Part shown: one piece after another, positions 1 to 7,470 of the stretch
Position numbering within the stretch: position 1 is the stretch's first letter
How the letters are laid out: the number at the start of each line of letters is the position of its first letter
NCBI GenBank assembly: GCA_902780935.1
Contig: CACZHP010000025.1
Coordinates: 1 to 50,681, forward strand
Length of the DNA: 50,681 nucleotides
DNA from: an uncultured Bacteroidia bacterium
GTDB lineage: Bacteria > Bacteroidota > Bacteroidia > Bacteroidales > UBA932
Direction: 5' to 3'
Made by a program: the position numbers and the translations under genes
The notes under the pieces: generated by a model
What the model was told of the DNA's origin: nothing
What the model saw: only the letters and a program-made list of their open reading frames with translations
Databases searched by the model: none

Positions 1-92
1 GGTCCCACCTCTTCCCATCCCGAACAGAGCCGTTAAGCTCATCCGCGCCGATGGTACTGGCCCACCAGCTGGGAGAGTAGGTCGCCGCCGTT
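1..92 (+). rRNA. rrf: 5S ribosomal RNA, 3' part (truncated by window start)
   Basis: The first ~92 bases match the conserved body and 3' half of bacterial 5S rRNA: the CCCATCCCGAACAGAG loop (positions ~16-31), then the conserved GATGGTACTGG segment and the GGGAGAGTAGGTCGCCGCC 3' end. The 5' end lies outside the window. It would be the last gene of an rRNA operon transcribed into the window. The exact 3' end is judged by eye. Confidence 0.93.
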
Positions 93-96
93 CTTC

Positions 97-132
97 GGAG
101 CCCCCCTCAGGACACGATCCTGAGGGGGGCTC
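97..132 (+). terminator. Strong hairpin after 5S rRNA, probable rrn terminator
   Basis: A perfect 15-bp inverted repeat (98-112 with 118-132, loop CACGA) rich in G/C starts a few bases after the 5S end. It is not followed by a clean T-run (TCTCATTCC follows), so it is a hairpin-type terminator or processing signal without a classic U tract. Position and strength favour termination of the rRNA operon. Confidence 0.7.
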
Positions 133-134
133 TC

Positions 135-590
135 TCATTCCGGCGGCGACCGTCACCCCCCGCCGCCACGCGGCTGCCCCCCGGGGGGCGCCACCCACCA
201 CCGCCTCCCTCGCCGGGAGGCCCTGTCGGCCTGACGGCCTCCGACAAGCCACCGTGGGGCGTACCCTTTTCTCTGTCATGCCCGGCCTGACTGGGCATCC
301 CTTTCCCCTCCGCCGCGACCTGTGTGCCGTCCAATGTGCCACAGGTGCAGGAGGGAAGATGCTCATTTACCCAAACAAATGGCCCAATACAAAGCGCCGC
401 TGGTCTGTGTAGTGGGCGAGTTGTTGAGATTTTACAAACCAAGAGCGTGGTGATACGCCCTGCATAGGCCTGCAGGGGCGATTTGGTTGCGGAGACCCCT
501 GCTTTGAGGCGGGGGTTCACGGGCGGATGTGGCCCACAGGGGGCTGAGGGGCACTTCGGCCTGCTTCTGGTTTGTAGATTTTTCGCTTCT
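135..590. other. Gene-free structured region between rRNA operon and rsgA
   Basis: No credible gene is visible. The stretch is unusually GC-rich in its first half and full of inverted repeats: 142-148 with 161-167, a perfect palindrome of six C and six G at 176-189, 224-229 with 241-246, and 472-478 with 496-502. A minus-strand reading frame across it (107-631) has low-complexity composition (Pro, Gly, Arg) and ends in the well known spurious VILREAKNL-type translation of an intergenic repeat, so I do not call it a gene. It may be a transcribed spacer or a composite of palindromic repeats. Confidence 0.5.
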
Positions 591-680
591 CTCAGAATGA
601 CAGCAAAAGTGACAGCGCAGAATGACAGCAAAAGTGGTTCCTCAGAATGACAGCGAAAGTGACAGCTCAGAATGACTGCG
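591..680. repeat. 25-bp tandem repeat, about 3.5 copies
   Basis: The word CAGAATGA recurs at 593, 618, 643 and 668, exactly 25 bp apart, each followed by CAGC(A/G)AAAGT in the first three units; the fourth unit is incomplete. The core (CGCTTCTCTCAGAATGACA) resembles a dispersed repeat seen between genes in many bacterial genomes. There are no spacers, so it is not a CRISPR. It lies about 90 bp upstream of rsgA. Confidence 0.75.
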
Positions 681-765
681 TCGTGGTTACTGACATTGGT
701 AGTATTTAATCCAAACTTATGGTAGATAATAAAGCATCTGTCTGTTTTTTCGTAAATTCGCGGCG

Positions 766-1719
766 ATGAAAGGCAAAGCTACTGTCGTGAAGAATGCGGG
801 AAGTCATTTCCTGCTGTCGAGGCTCCCTGAATGGGCCCCGTTCCCGGCTGTACTCAAAGGCAAGATCCGTCTCTCCGGCAGTGAGGCGACCAATCCGGTC
901 GCTGTCGGCGACATTGTCACATATGAATATTCAGAGGAAGCATCGCTGACTCATCCTGCCAGCATTGTGGAAATCGCTGACAGAAAGAACTATGTGATCC
1001 GCAAGTCCACCAATCTTTCAAGGCAGTCCCATGTGATTGCCGCCAATCTCGACCGCGCCTTCATCGTGGTTACACTCTTTTTTCCCGAGATTAAGCTTCC
1101 TTTTCTGGACAGGATCCTTCTGACTTGTGAGGTTTATGGTATTCCCGCGACGATAGTCCTCAATAAAGTTGATATATTCAGAAAGGAATTCCCTGAGGAA
1201 CTGGCTGATTTTCATAGGATTTATGAGAGCGCAGGGTACCCGGTCATAGAGACATCCGCTTTGACCGGGGAAGGAATTGAGTCGTTGCGGGAGGCGGTCG
1301 GTGTCGGAGACAATGGAGGAGTCTGTCTTTTCACCGGCGAGTCCGGAGTGGGGAAGTCTTCCATTATCAAGGCATTGGATCCTTCCCTAAACCCGAAGGT
1401 CGGCGACATATCCCTCGCTCATCTTCAGGGCAAGCACACAACCTCCCTTTATGAGATGTATCCATTGTCTTCAGGCGGATACATCATCGATTCTCCGGGC
1501 TTGAGGGGGTTCGGTCTGGTCGATCTCAAGAAAGAGGAGATAGGCCTGTATTTCCCGGAGATGTTGCGGGAGATGAAAAATTGCCGTTTCACCCCTTGTA
1601 CCCATACCCACGAGCCTGGATGCGCCGTCAAACAGGCCGTCGAGCAGGGCAGAATCTCTCAAGAGCGGTACAATTCATATCTCGGAATGCTGGAGGAAGA
1701 TAAGAAATTCCGTGGCTGA
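766..1719 (+). CDS. rsgA: Ribosome small-subunit biogenesis GTPase RsgA
   Basis: RsgA (YjeQ) is a circularly permuted GTPase that helps late maturation of the 30S subunit and is stimulated by the ribosome. The 317-residue protein has the family's domain order: N-terminal OB fold (~1-75), then the permuted G motifs with G4 NKVD at 133-136 and G5 SAL at ~164 before the P-loop GESGVGKSS at 191-199 and G3 DSPG at 242-245. A C-terminal zinc knuckle follows (C273, C278, H280, C286). Length is normal. A possible -7 element (TAAATTCG, 753-760) sits only six bases before the ATG, which would give a very short leader; no good -33 box is seen there. A MarR gene with its own promoter follows 61 bp downstream. 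Confidence 0.96.
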   Translation: MKGKATVVKNAGSHFLLSRLPEWAPFPAVLKGKIRLSGSEATNPVAVGDIVTYEYSEEASLTHPASIVEIADRKNYVIRKSTNLSRQSHVIAANLDRAFIVVTLFFPEIKLPFLDRILLTCEVYGIPATIVLNKVDIFRKEFPEELADFHRIYESAGYPVIETSALTGEGIESLREAVGVGDNGGVCLFTGESGVGKSSIIKALDPSLNPKVGDISLAHLQGKHTTSLYEMYPLSSGGYIIDSPGLRGFGLVDLKKEEIGLYFPEMLREMKNCRFTPCTHTHEPGCAVKQAVEQGRISQERYNSYLGMLEEDKKFRG

Positions 1720-1752
1720 TTTGGAGAATATCTGCCTTTGAATTATATTCGC
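1720..1752 (+). promoter_or_regulatory. Bacteroidota-type promoter of the marR-hdr cluster
   Basis: TTTG at 1720-1723 and TATATTCG at 1745-1752 are separated by 21 bases, matching the TTTG-N19/21-TAnnTTTG sigma consensus of the phylum. The TTTG starts right after the rsgA stop codon. The MarR start codon is at 1781, giving a leader of roughly 20 bases. Confidence 0.6.
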
Positions 1753-1780
1753 GAATTAGTAAAAGGTGTTACAATAAAAC

Positions 1781-2266
1781 ATGGTACTAGAGAAACAGGT
1801 CTTCCTGTTCCTGAACATCGCGCATAACAGCATGAAGCAGAAGTTGACGGAAACTTTCCGGGAGGGCGGTTTCCAGCTTTCTCCTGAGCAGTTTCTGGTC
1901 ATGGATACCTTATGGGACGAGGGTGTCCTTACCCAGCAGCAGATCGCTGACATCACGATGAGGGACAAGAACTCGATTGTGAAGCTGATAGACGGCTTGG
2001 AGAGCCGCGACCTCGTAAGACGGGTCTCAAATCCGGAGGACAGGAGGCAGAACCTTATCGAGGTCACTCCATATTCTCTCTCCGTCAGGGAAAAGATTAA
2101 TTCCCTGGCCTATGAGTCAGTCTGTGGAATCCTTGGGGATATCCCCCAAAATGATCTCGCCACTTTCGTCAAGGTACTTGCCATGATGGAAAAGAATATG
2201 GATCCGGCCTCTGATCTGGAGGCTTTGGCTGAGAAATATCCAACTAAAAAGAATAATAATGGGTAA
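1781..2266 (+). CDS. MarR-family winged-helix transcriptional regulator
   Basis: A 161-residue protein with MarR architecture: N-terminal dimerisation helix (VFLFLNIAHNSMKQKL), winged helix-turn-helix at ~45-100 (LTQQQIADIT, then the recognition helix MRDKNSIVKLIDGLESRDLV and the wing containing RRVSNPEDRRQ) and a C-terminal helix. MarR proteins usually repress their own operon and are released by small ligands or oxidation. It overlaps the HdrC-like gene by 8 bp and is the first gene of the cluster, so it very probably controls the redox genes behind it. The ligand is unknown, and no cysteine at a typical redox-sensing position stands out. Confidence 0.88.
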   Translation: MVLEKQVFLFLNIAHNSMKQKLTETFREGGFQLSPEQFLVMDTLWDEGVLTQQQIADITMRDKNSIVKLIDGLESRDLVRRVSNPEDRRQNLIEVTPYSLSVREKINSLAYESVCGILGDIPQNDLATFVKVLAMMEKNMDPASDLEALAEKYPTKKNNNG

Positions 2267-2954
2267 ACTATACGACCTTCTGATGAAGGACTATCGCCTG
2301 AAGGAAGGGCTCAACGCCTGCATCAACTGCGGGACCTGCACGGCGATCTGCCCGGCGGCCGAGTTCTATCGTTACGACCCCCGCCGGATCGTGGACATTG
2401 TCCAGAGCAAGGACGAGGAGGAGATTGAGAAACTGCTGAAGAGCGACACTATCTGGTACTGCGGGGAGTGCATGAGTTGCGTGACCCGCTGCCCGAGGAA
2501 GAATGCCGCCGGGTTGATTATCATGTCTCTAAGGAACCTCTCCATCGAGTTAGGGTATTTCATTGAGTCTGAAAAAGGACGTCAGCAGTTTCTTCTCACA
2601 AAAGACCTGTGTTCCAATGTTTTGGACTATGGCTACTGTGTCTATCCCCGTCGGTTCGACTATGCCGGCCATCCGGAAGCAGGAAGAGTCTGGGAATGGG
2701 AGGAGAAGCACCTTGATGATGTGTTCGAACGCCTTGGCGGCAATCTTGACGGAAAGGGGCCAGGGGCAATGAGGCGTATCCCTCAAGAAGACCTTGACCA
2801 ACTTAAGGCGATATTCGACATCACAGGAGCGACAGCGAGGATGGAGAAAGTCCAGGCGGCCGGCGAGAAGAAAGCCTCGGAACTTGGAATGACCATGGAA
2901 GAGTTTGTCAAGATGGTTTACACAACCAGCGATCCAAAACACTTGAACCATTAG
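2259..2954 (+). CDS. hdrC: HdrC-like 4Fe-4S ferredoxin subunit
   Basis: A 231-residue soluble iron-sulfur protein with two classical 4Fe-4S binding motifs: C21-x2-C24-x2-C27-x3-C31-P and C68-x2-C71-x2-C74-x3-C78-P. This pair, about 37 residues apart, is the signature of heterodisulfide reductase subunit C and relatives such as GlpC and QmoC, which pass electrons between HdrA flavin and HdrB clusters. The C-terminal ~130 residues are an alpha-helical extension without further cysteine motifs, longer than in methanogen HdrC. It overlaps marR by 8 bp and lies 4 bp before the HdrB gene. The name reflects family resemblance; coenzyme M/B heterodisulfide is not expected to be the substrate in this organism. 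Confidence 0.85.
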   Translation: MGKLYDLLMKDYRLKEGLNACINCGTCTAICPAAEFYRYDPRRIVDIVQSKDEEEIEKLLKSDTIWYCGECMSCVTRCPRKNAAGLIIMSLRNLSIELGYFIESEKGRQQFLLTKDLCSNVLDYGYCVYPRRFDYAGHPEAGRVWEWEEKHLDDVFERLGGNLDGKGPGAMRRIPQEDLDQLKAIFDITGATARMEKVQAAGEKKASELGMTMEEFVKMVYTTSDPKHLNH

Positions 2955-2958
2955 GATC

Positions 2959-4023
2959 ATGATTTACGAAGGAAAACAGAAGATCTGGTCAGACTACCAG
3001 AAAGATATACCGGACGATCACTATTTCTATGTCCGCAGCTGCATCAGGCAGAGTTTTTTCCCCGCTTCAGAGGCGACATTCCTCGACATAACGAGGAATC
3101 GTCTTGGGAAGGATATCTTTGAGACGGAGCACCATACGACTTGCGGAGGAATAGCCTACCACAGCGATACCATCCCGCAGGAGACTGTAATGACCATCAT
3201 CGCCAGACAGTTCGCCTTGATGGCGAAGAATGGTTATGAGAACTATGTCTGTTCCTGCATCACGTCTTTCGGCCTCTATTGCGAGACCATGGAGACATGG
3301 AGGGAGTTCCCGGAGCTGGAGGCCAAGATAAGGGAGAACCTGTGGAAGTCATGCAAACTCGAGTTCGCCAAACCGAAGTTCCTGATCCATGCCAGCGACC
3401 TTATCTATAAGTATAGGAACCAGATCGCCGCTCAGGCGGTCCGGAAGCTGGTCAATGTCCACACCGGAGAGCCGCTCAGGGTCGTGGAACATATTGGTTG
3501 TCATTACTCTAAGATGTTTCCTTCAAAAGGTGTCGGAGGAGCTGAGTATCCTTATGTCCTCGTCGGTATGATCGAGGCCTGGGGAGGGGAGATCGTTGAC
3601 TATCCGGAGCGTCGCCACTGTTGTGGATTCGGCTTCAGGCAGTATTTCATAAAGGGCAACAGGGGATATTCCCTCTCCAACACCCACAAGAAATTCGAGA
3701 GCATGGAGCCTTTCAAGCCGGATCTCATCATCACCAATTGTCCGGGTTGCCCTTACTTCCTCGACAGGTGGCAGTATGTCATAGCGGAGTCAACCGGCAA
3801 GACTTACGGCCAGGACGGTCATGGAATCCCCGCCCTGACTTATGAGGAGGTCGCTGGACTTGTGATGGGGTATGACCCCTGGGATCTCGGATTGCAGACC
3901 CATCAGGTTAGTGTTGAGCCACTTCTGGACAAGATGGGCGTTGAATATGATCCTGCGAAGAAGTATCTCGGTAAAAACGGCAAGGATCTGGGCGCTCCCG
4001 CTCCTTGCGCTTGTTTGAAATAA
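2959..4023 (+). CDS. hdrB: HdrB-like CCG-domain subunit
   Basis: A 354-residue protein with two cysteine-rich (CCG) modules as in HdrB, the site of disulfide reduction on noncubane 4Fe-4S clusters in methanogens. The second module is complete: C181-x39-C221-C222-G-x38-C261-x2-C264. The first is degenerate: C28-x33-C62 preceded by Thr instead of Cys, then C98-x-C100 in place of CxxC. It may therefore bind a single noncubane cluster, or a different one in the N-terminal half. It sits between HdrC- and HdrA-like genes (gaps of 4 and 7 bp), so the three presumably form one complex. The natural substrate is unknown. Confidence 0.85.
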   Translation: MIYEGKQKIWSDYQKDIPDDHYFYVRSCIRQSFFPASEATFLDITRNRLGKDIFETEHHTTCGGIAYHSDTIPQETVMTIIARQFALMAKNGYENYVCSCITSFGLYCETMETWREFPELEAKIRENLWKSCKLEFAKPKFLIHASDLIYKYRNQIAAQAVRKLVNVHTGEPLRVVEHIGCHYSKMFPSKGVGGAEYPYVLVGMIEAWGGEIVDYPERRHCCGFGFRQYFIKGNRGYSLSNTHKKFESMEPFKPDLIITNCPGCPYFLDRWQYVIAESTGKTYGQDGHGIPALTYEEVAGLVMGYDPWDLGLQTHQVSVEPLLDKMGVEYDPAKKYLGKNGKDLGAPAPCACLK

Positions 4024-4030
4024 TTCTGAT

Positions 4031-5086
4031 ATGAAGAACAATATATTGATTATAGGAGGTGGGCCTGCCGGGCTCGAGGCCTCTGCCCAGCTCCAGCGGA
4101 TGGGCTATAATGTCATTTTGATCGAGAAGTCCCCGAAACTCGGGGGACATCTCGCCAAGTGGGACAGGCTTTTCCCCGACAGCGTCCCCGCTGACGAGGT
4201 CCTTGGTAGCCTCCTCAGGGGGGCGGAAGGCGTGAAATGCTTCACCGACACAGACGTGAGGGCGATCAACCGCCTGGACAAGTCCTACAATGTGAGACTG
4301 ACCAATGGCATCACTGTTCTCTCGGACGCAGTCCTGGTGGCTTCAGGTTTCGACCTTTTCGATGCCGTCAAAAAGGAAGAATATGGCTATGGAATATATG
4401 ACCAGGTCATGACCAACGCCGACCTGGAGGCGTATTTCAAGACGGGATCTGACCCGAGGATCGAGCATCCGGGGAGGATCGGCTTCGCCCACTGCGTCGG
4501 CTCCAGGGACGAGAAGGCGGGTTGCAGGTCCTGCTCCAAGGTATGCTGCGCCACGGCTGTCAAGCAGGCGATCGAGGTGAAGCAGGCTTTCCCGAAGGCC
4601 GAGGTATATTGCTTCTATATGGATTTGCGCCTTTTCGGCCGTCATTATGAGGACATCTACCTGAAAGCACAGAAAGAATATGGAGTCCGATTCATCCGCG
4701 GACGAGTTGCGGAAGTGTCTGAGAACTATGATGGTACGCTCTTGGTAAAAGCAGAGGACACTGTGGCCGGCAAGCCTTTGAAGGTGACACTTGACCTTTT
4801 GGTCCTGATGGCCGGCATGCGCCCTTCCGCCTCCGGAAAGGCCATAGGGGACCTTCTTGAGATGCAGGTGGAGGAAGACGGTTATTTCGCCGTTCGCGGT
4901 GGCATTGCGGCCGGTCAGAGAAGCCCTATCCCGGGAATATTCCTGGCCGGTGCCGCTACAGGCCCTAAGACCCTGCCGGAGACGCTCGCTGACGCGAGGG
5001 CCGCGGCCATGGAGGTGGACAGGTATCTCACTGAGATATTCCCGGACGCCAAGAATTACAAGCAACTAGTCAAGGAGAGATGGTAG
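4031..5086 (+). CDS. hdrA: HdrA-like FAD-binding iron-sulfur subunit
   Basis: A 351-residue flavoprotein. It opens directly with a Rossmann dinucleotide fold (IIGGGPAGLEASAQL, ~7-21, and LIEKSPKLGGHLA) and has the HdrA-type cysteine block CVGSRD...GCRSCSKVCC at ~156-176 that binds a 4Fe-4S cluster. The C-terminal FAD motif (GIFLAGAATGPKTLPETL) is also present. It is much shorter than methanogen HdrA (about 650 residues) and lacks the extra N- and C-terminal ferredoxin domains, closer to the short HdrA/QmoA-like proteins of bacteria. It overlaps the following small ferredoxin gene by 7 bp. Inferred role: flavin hub that splits or relays electrons within the complex. Confidence 0.85.
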   Translation: MKNNILIIGGGPAGLEASAQLQRMGYNVILIEKSPKLGGHLAKWDRLFPDSVPADEVLGSLLRGAEGVKCFTDTDVRAINRLDKSYNVRLTNGITVLSDAVLVASGFDLFDAVKKEEYGYGIYDQVMTNADLEAYFKTGSDPRIEHPGRIGFAHCVGSRDEKAGCRSCSKVCCATAVKQAIEVKQAFPKAEVYCFYMDLRLFGRHYEDIYLKAQKEYGVRFIRGRVAEVSENYDGTLLVKAEDTVAGKPLKVTLDLLVLMAGMRPSASGKAIGDLLEMQVEEDGYFAVRGGIAAGQRSPIPGIFLAGAATGPKTLPETLADARAAAMEVDRYLTEIFPDAKNYKQLVKERW

Positions 5087-5409
5087 ATTTCGGTTTCACT
5101 CTGGTCCCCAGTTCCAGGATCAATTTGGATCTCTTCGACAAGGAGAAGTACGAGGAGCTCGTGTCGATGGAGCCCGATGTACGGATTTGCATGGCGTGCG
5201 GAAGTTGCACGGCCGTGTGCACGGCCGGGAAGTTCGTCCATACGAGCCTGCGGGAGGCGATGGAGGACATATTCAACGCCAAGACGGACAATGCTTTGGA
5301 ATCTCTCCGGGCTTGCCAGCTTTGCGGGAAATGCGCCATGGTCTGTCCCCGGGGAATCAACACCAGGCATCTTATCATGTCGATAACTAAAGTATATTCA
5401 AAGAAATGA
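5080..5409 (+). CDS. Small second HdrC-like ferredoxin
   Basis: A 109-residue protein with two 4Fe-4S motifs (CMACGSCTAVC at ~37-47 and CQLCGKCAMVCP at ~76-87) and little else; it lacks the C-terminal extension of the larger HdrC-like gene upstream. It overlaps the HdrA gene by 7 bp and the next gene by 4 bp (ATGA junction), so translation is coupled. It probably docks the soluble Hdr module to the membrane fusion protein encoded next. Confidence 0.85.
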   Translation: MVDFGFTLVPSSRINLDLFDKEKYEELVSMEPDVRICMACGSCTAVCTAGKFVHTSLREAMEDIFNAKTDNALESLRACQLCGKCAMVCPRGINTRHLIMSITKVYSKK

Positions 5410-7424
5410 CACCTCTGGCGTATATCCTCGCGGCCCAGGCCGCCGATCCGGAGGTGATCGACAGGATACCTTCCGGTTTCAGCGCTTTCGTCCTTCCGTT
5501 CACCATTGGGGTGGCGTTCATGTTCAGTTGGATAGGAGTCGGCCTCATCAGGCTGCTCGCGGCTATTCCTAAGTCGGACCGCATCAAGTTCGCCAAGTCG
5601 CTTTTCATCCCCAAAACGGCTCTCAAGAATATCAAGGACCTTTTCTGCGACTGTCTGTTCCACACCAAAATATGGCAGCGCAAACCCCTTCTGGGCTATA
5701 TGCATTCGGCCATAGCCTTCGGCTGGTTCATGATCATAATCCTCGGACATATCGAGGTCGCCTTGTTTGTGCCGGCCAGACTCAATGTCGCGAGGGGAGG
5801 TCTGTTCTACCCCATTTTCTACCGGTATTTTGTCTGGATGAACCCAGGCCATACAACCTTGAGAGGAGCGTTCTTCTTCTTCCTGATGGACTTCTTCCTG
5901 TTGTACATACTCTCCGGCATCGCCCTGGCTATATTCAAGAGGTTCCGGTCCATAGTCCTTGGGATGAGGCACACCACAAAGCCTTCGTTGGCCGACCGTG
6001 TCGCCCTGTACAGCCTTTGGCTGATATTCCCCCTGAGACTTCTGGCTGAGAGTTTCACGGCTGACCTCAGCGGCGGTAGTTTCCTGACCGTCCCGGTCAA
6101 CCACTTCTGGCATTTCCTTTTCGGAGACAAGCTCTGGTTCATGCCATGCTGGTGGGCATATTCGATCTGCCTCGGACTTTTCTTCGCGGCCATGCCTTTC
6201 AGCCGTTACATGCACATCCTGACGGAGGTCTTGTGGATCCTGCTCCGCAATGCCGGAGTGGAGCCGCACCATCCCCGGAAGGGTGTCGCCGAGGCTGAGA
6301 TTTACGCTTGCTCGAGTTGCGGGTTGTGCCTGGACGCTTGTCCGATGAATGTGCAGAAAAAGAATCTCAAGTATTCGTCGGTGTATTTCATCAGGTTCTT
6401 GAGGAGACATAACGAGAAGAAAATCAACGCTATAGCGGACAAGTGCCTGATGTGCGACAAGTGTCACGCCCTTTGTCCGGTCGGAGTCAATGCCCCGTCT
6501 CTGCGCCGTGCCCAGCGAGCCACCGTCAACAACGCCCTCCCGTACGACTATTCCTACCTTTCGACTGTGGGTGCGACAGCTACCTCCGCCAGCACCCTTG
6601 GCCGCGCGACCGCCTCGCTTCGCTCGGCCCCACCGCTCGCTTCGCAAAGCGAAGCTCCGGTCCCCCCTCTTACAGTGCCGAGGGTGGCATGGGTCGCGCC
6701 GGCCAAGGTGCTGCCGGAGGCCACAAATAAGGTTCTTTATTTCGCGGGTTGCATGACGCATCTTACTCCGAGGATAATCAAGTCGGTGGAAAAGGTGTTC
6801 AAGACGGCGGGGGTGGATTATGTCTTCGCCGACAGGGATGGTGGAATCTGCTGCGGGCGGCCGTTGATGCTTGCCGGAAAGACAGAAGCTGCGGCAGCTG
6901 TAATCGAGGCAAACAAGAAGATGATCGAGGAATCCGGATGCGATACCCTTGTCCTTTCCTGCCCGATTTGCTACAAGATATTCAAGGAAGAATATCACCT
7001 TGAGGGGATCAAGGTGGTCCATTACACCCAGTTCATCAACGACCTCATCATCTCCGGCAAGCTTCCTGTCCAGGAGACGGACCGGAAACTTGTCTATCAC
7101 GATCCTTGTGAACTTGGAAGGGGATGCGGGGTGTATTATGAGCCCCGGGCCGCCCTGAAGCGGTGCGGCACTCTTGTAAAGGCTTCCAAGGAATATGACG
7201 AGAGCATCTGCTGCGGTGGCAGCCTGGGCAGTCTCACGCTGGACACCAAGGACCGCTCCAAGATTTCGGAAGCTTCGCTTGACAGCCTCCTGGCGAATGA
7301 TCCCCAGACCATCGTGACAGCCTGTCCTCTCTGCCTGAAGACCTTCTCGGAAGCTGTCTCCAACTCCAAAAATAGAGATATTAACGTTACAGTGAAAGAT
7401 TTTGCCGAGGTCGTTTGCCCATAG
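5406..7424 (+). CDS. Membrane cytochrome b / ferredoxin / HdrD-like fusion protein
   Basis: A 672-residue fusion. The first ~285 residues hold about five membrane segments with histidines suited to b-heme ligation (MHSAIAFGWF, NHFWHF, SRYMHILTE), like the NarI/DsrM/HdrE group. Two 4Fe-4S motifs follow (CSSCGLCLDACP near 302-313 and CLMCDKCHALCP near 347-358). The last ~225 residues are two complete CCG modules: C449, CCG near 482, CPIC near 519, then DPC near 568, CCG near 602 and CPLC near 640. The architecture equals DsrM+DsrK or HdrE+HdrD in one chain, so electrons could run between the quinone pool and a noncubane cluster. Odd: residues ~388-440 are an Ala/Ser/Pro-rich segment encoded by a palindromic repeat element (see 6583-6720), located in the linker between ferredoxin and CCG domains. 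Confidence 0.85.
   Translation: MTPLAYILAAQAADPEVIDRIPSGFSAFVLPFTIGVAFMFSWIGVGLIRLLAAIPKSDRIKFAKSLFIPKTALKNIKDLFCDCLFHTKIWQRKPLLGYMHSAIAFGWFMIIILGHIEVALFVPARLNVARGGLFYPIFYRYFVWMNPGHTTLRGAFFFFLMDFFLLYILSGIALAIFKRFRSIVLGMRHTTKPSLADRVALYSLWLIFPLRLLAESFTADLSGGSFLTVPVNHFWHFLFGDKLWFMPCWWAYSICLGLFFAAMPFSRYMHILTEVLWILLRNAGVEPHHPRKGVAEAEIYACSSCGLCLDACPMNVQKKNLKYSSVYFIRFLRRHNEKKINAIADKCLMCDKCHALCPVGVNAPSLRRAQRATVNNALPYDYSYLSTVGATATSASTLGRATASLRSAPPLASQSEAPVPPLTVPRVAWVAPAKVLPEATNKVLYFAGCMTHLTPRIIKSVEKVFKTAGVDYVFADRDGGICCGRPLMLAGKTEAAAAVIEANKKMIEESGCDTLVLSCPICYKIFKEEYHLEGIKVVHYTQFINDLIISGKLPVQETDRKLVYHDPCELGRGCGVYYEPRAALKRCGTLVKASKEYDESICCGGSLGSLTLDTKDRSKISEASLDSLLANDPQTIVTACPLCLKTFSEAVSNSKNRDINVTVKDFAEVVCP
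6583..6720. repeat. In-frame palindromic repeat element inside the Hdr fusion gene
   Basis: Imperfect 29-base inverted arms at 6583-6611 and 6692-6720 (one mismatch plus a compensating one-base gap on each side) flank an inner hairpin (7-bp stem 6639-6645 with 6649-6655, loop AAA). The right part, 6669-6718, recurs with 48 of 50 matching bases at 14167-14216 in the unrelated MATE gene. The element keeps the reading frame open and adds roughly 45-50 low-complexity residues to a linker. No transposase is linked. It behaves like a small non-autonomous palindromic element tolerated inside coding sequence. Confidence 0.8.
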
Positions 7425-7470
7425 TTCGGGAATATTCATTATATTCACCGAAACTTGACAAATGACAGGT

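Noticed and set aside
107-631. Minus-strand open frame of 174 codons after the 5S rRNA
   Set aside because: Low-complexity translation over hairpin-rich DNA, ending in the familiar spurious VILREAKNL peptide encoded by an intergenic repeat.
591-680. CRISPR array
   Set aside because: Units abut with a fixed 25-bp period and no unique spacers; no cas genes in the window.
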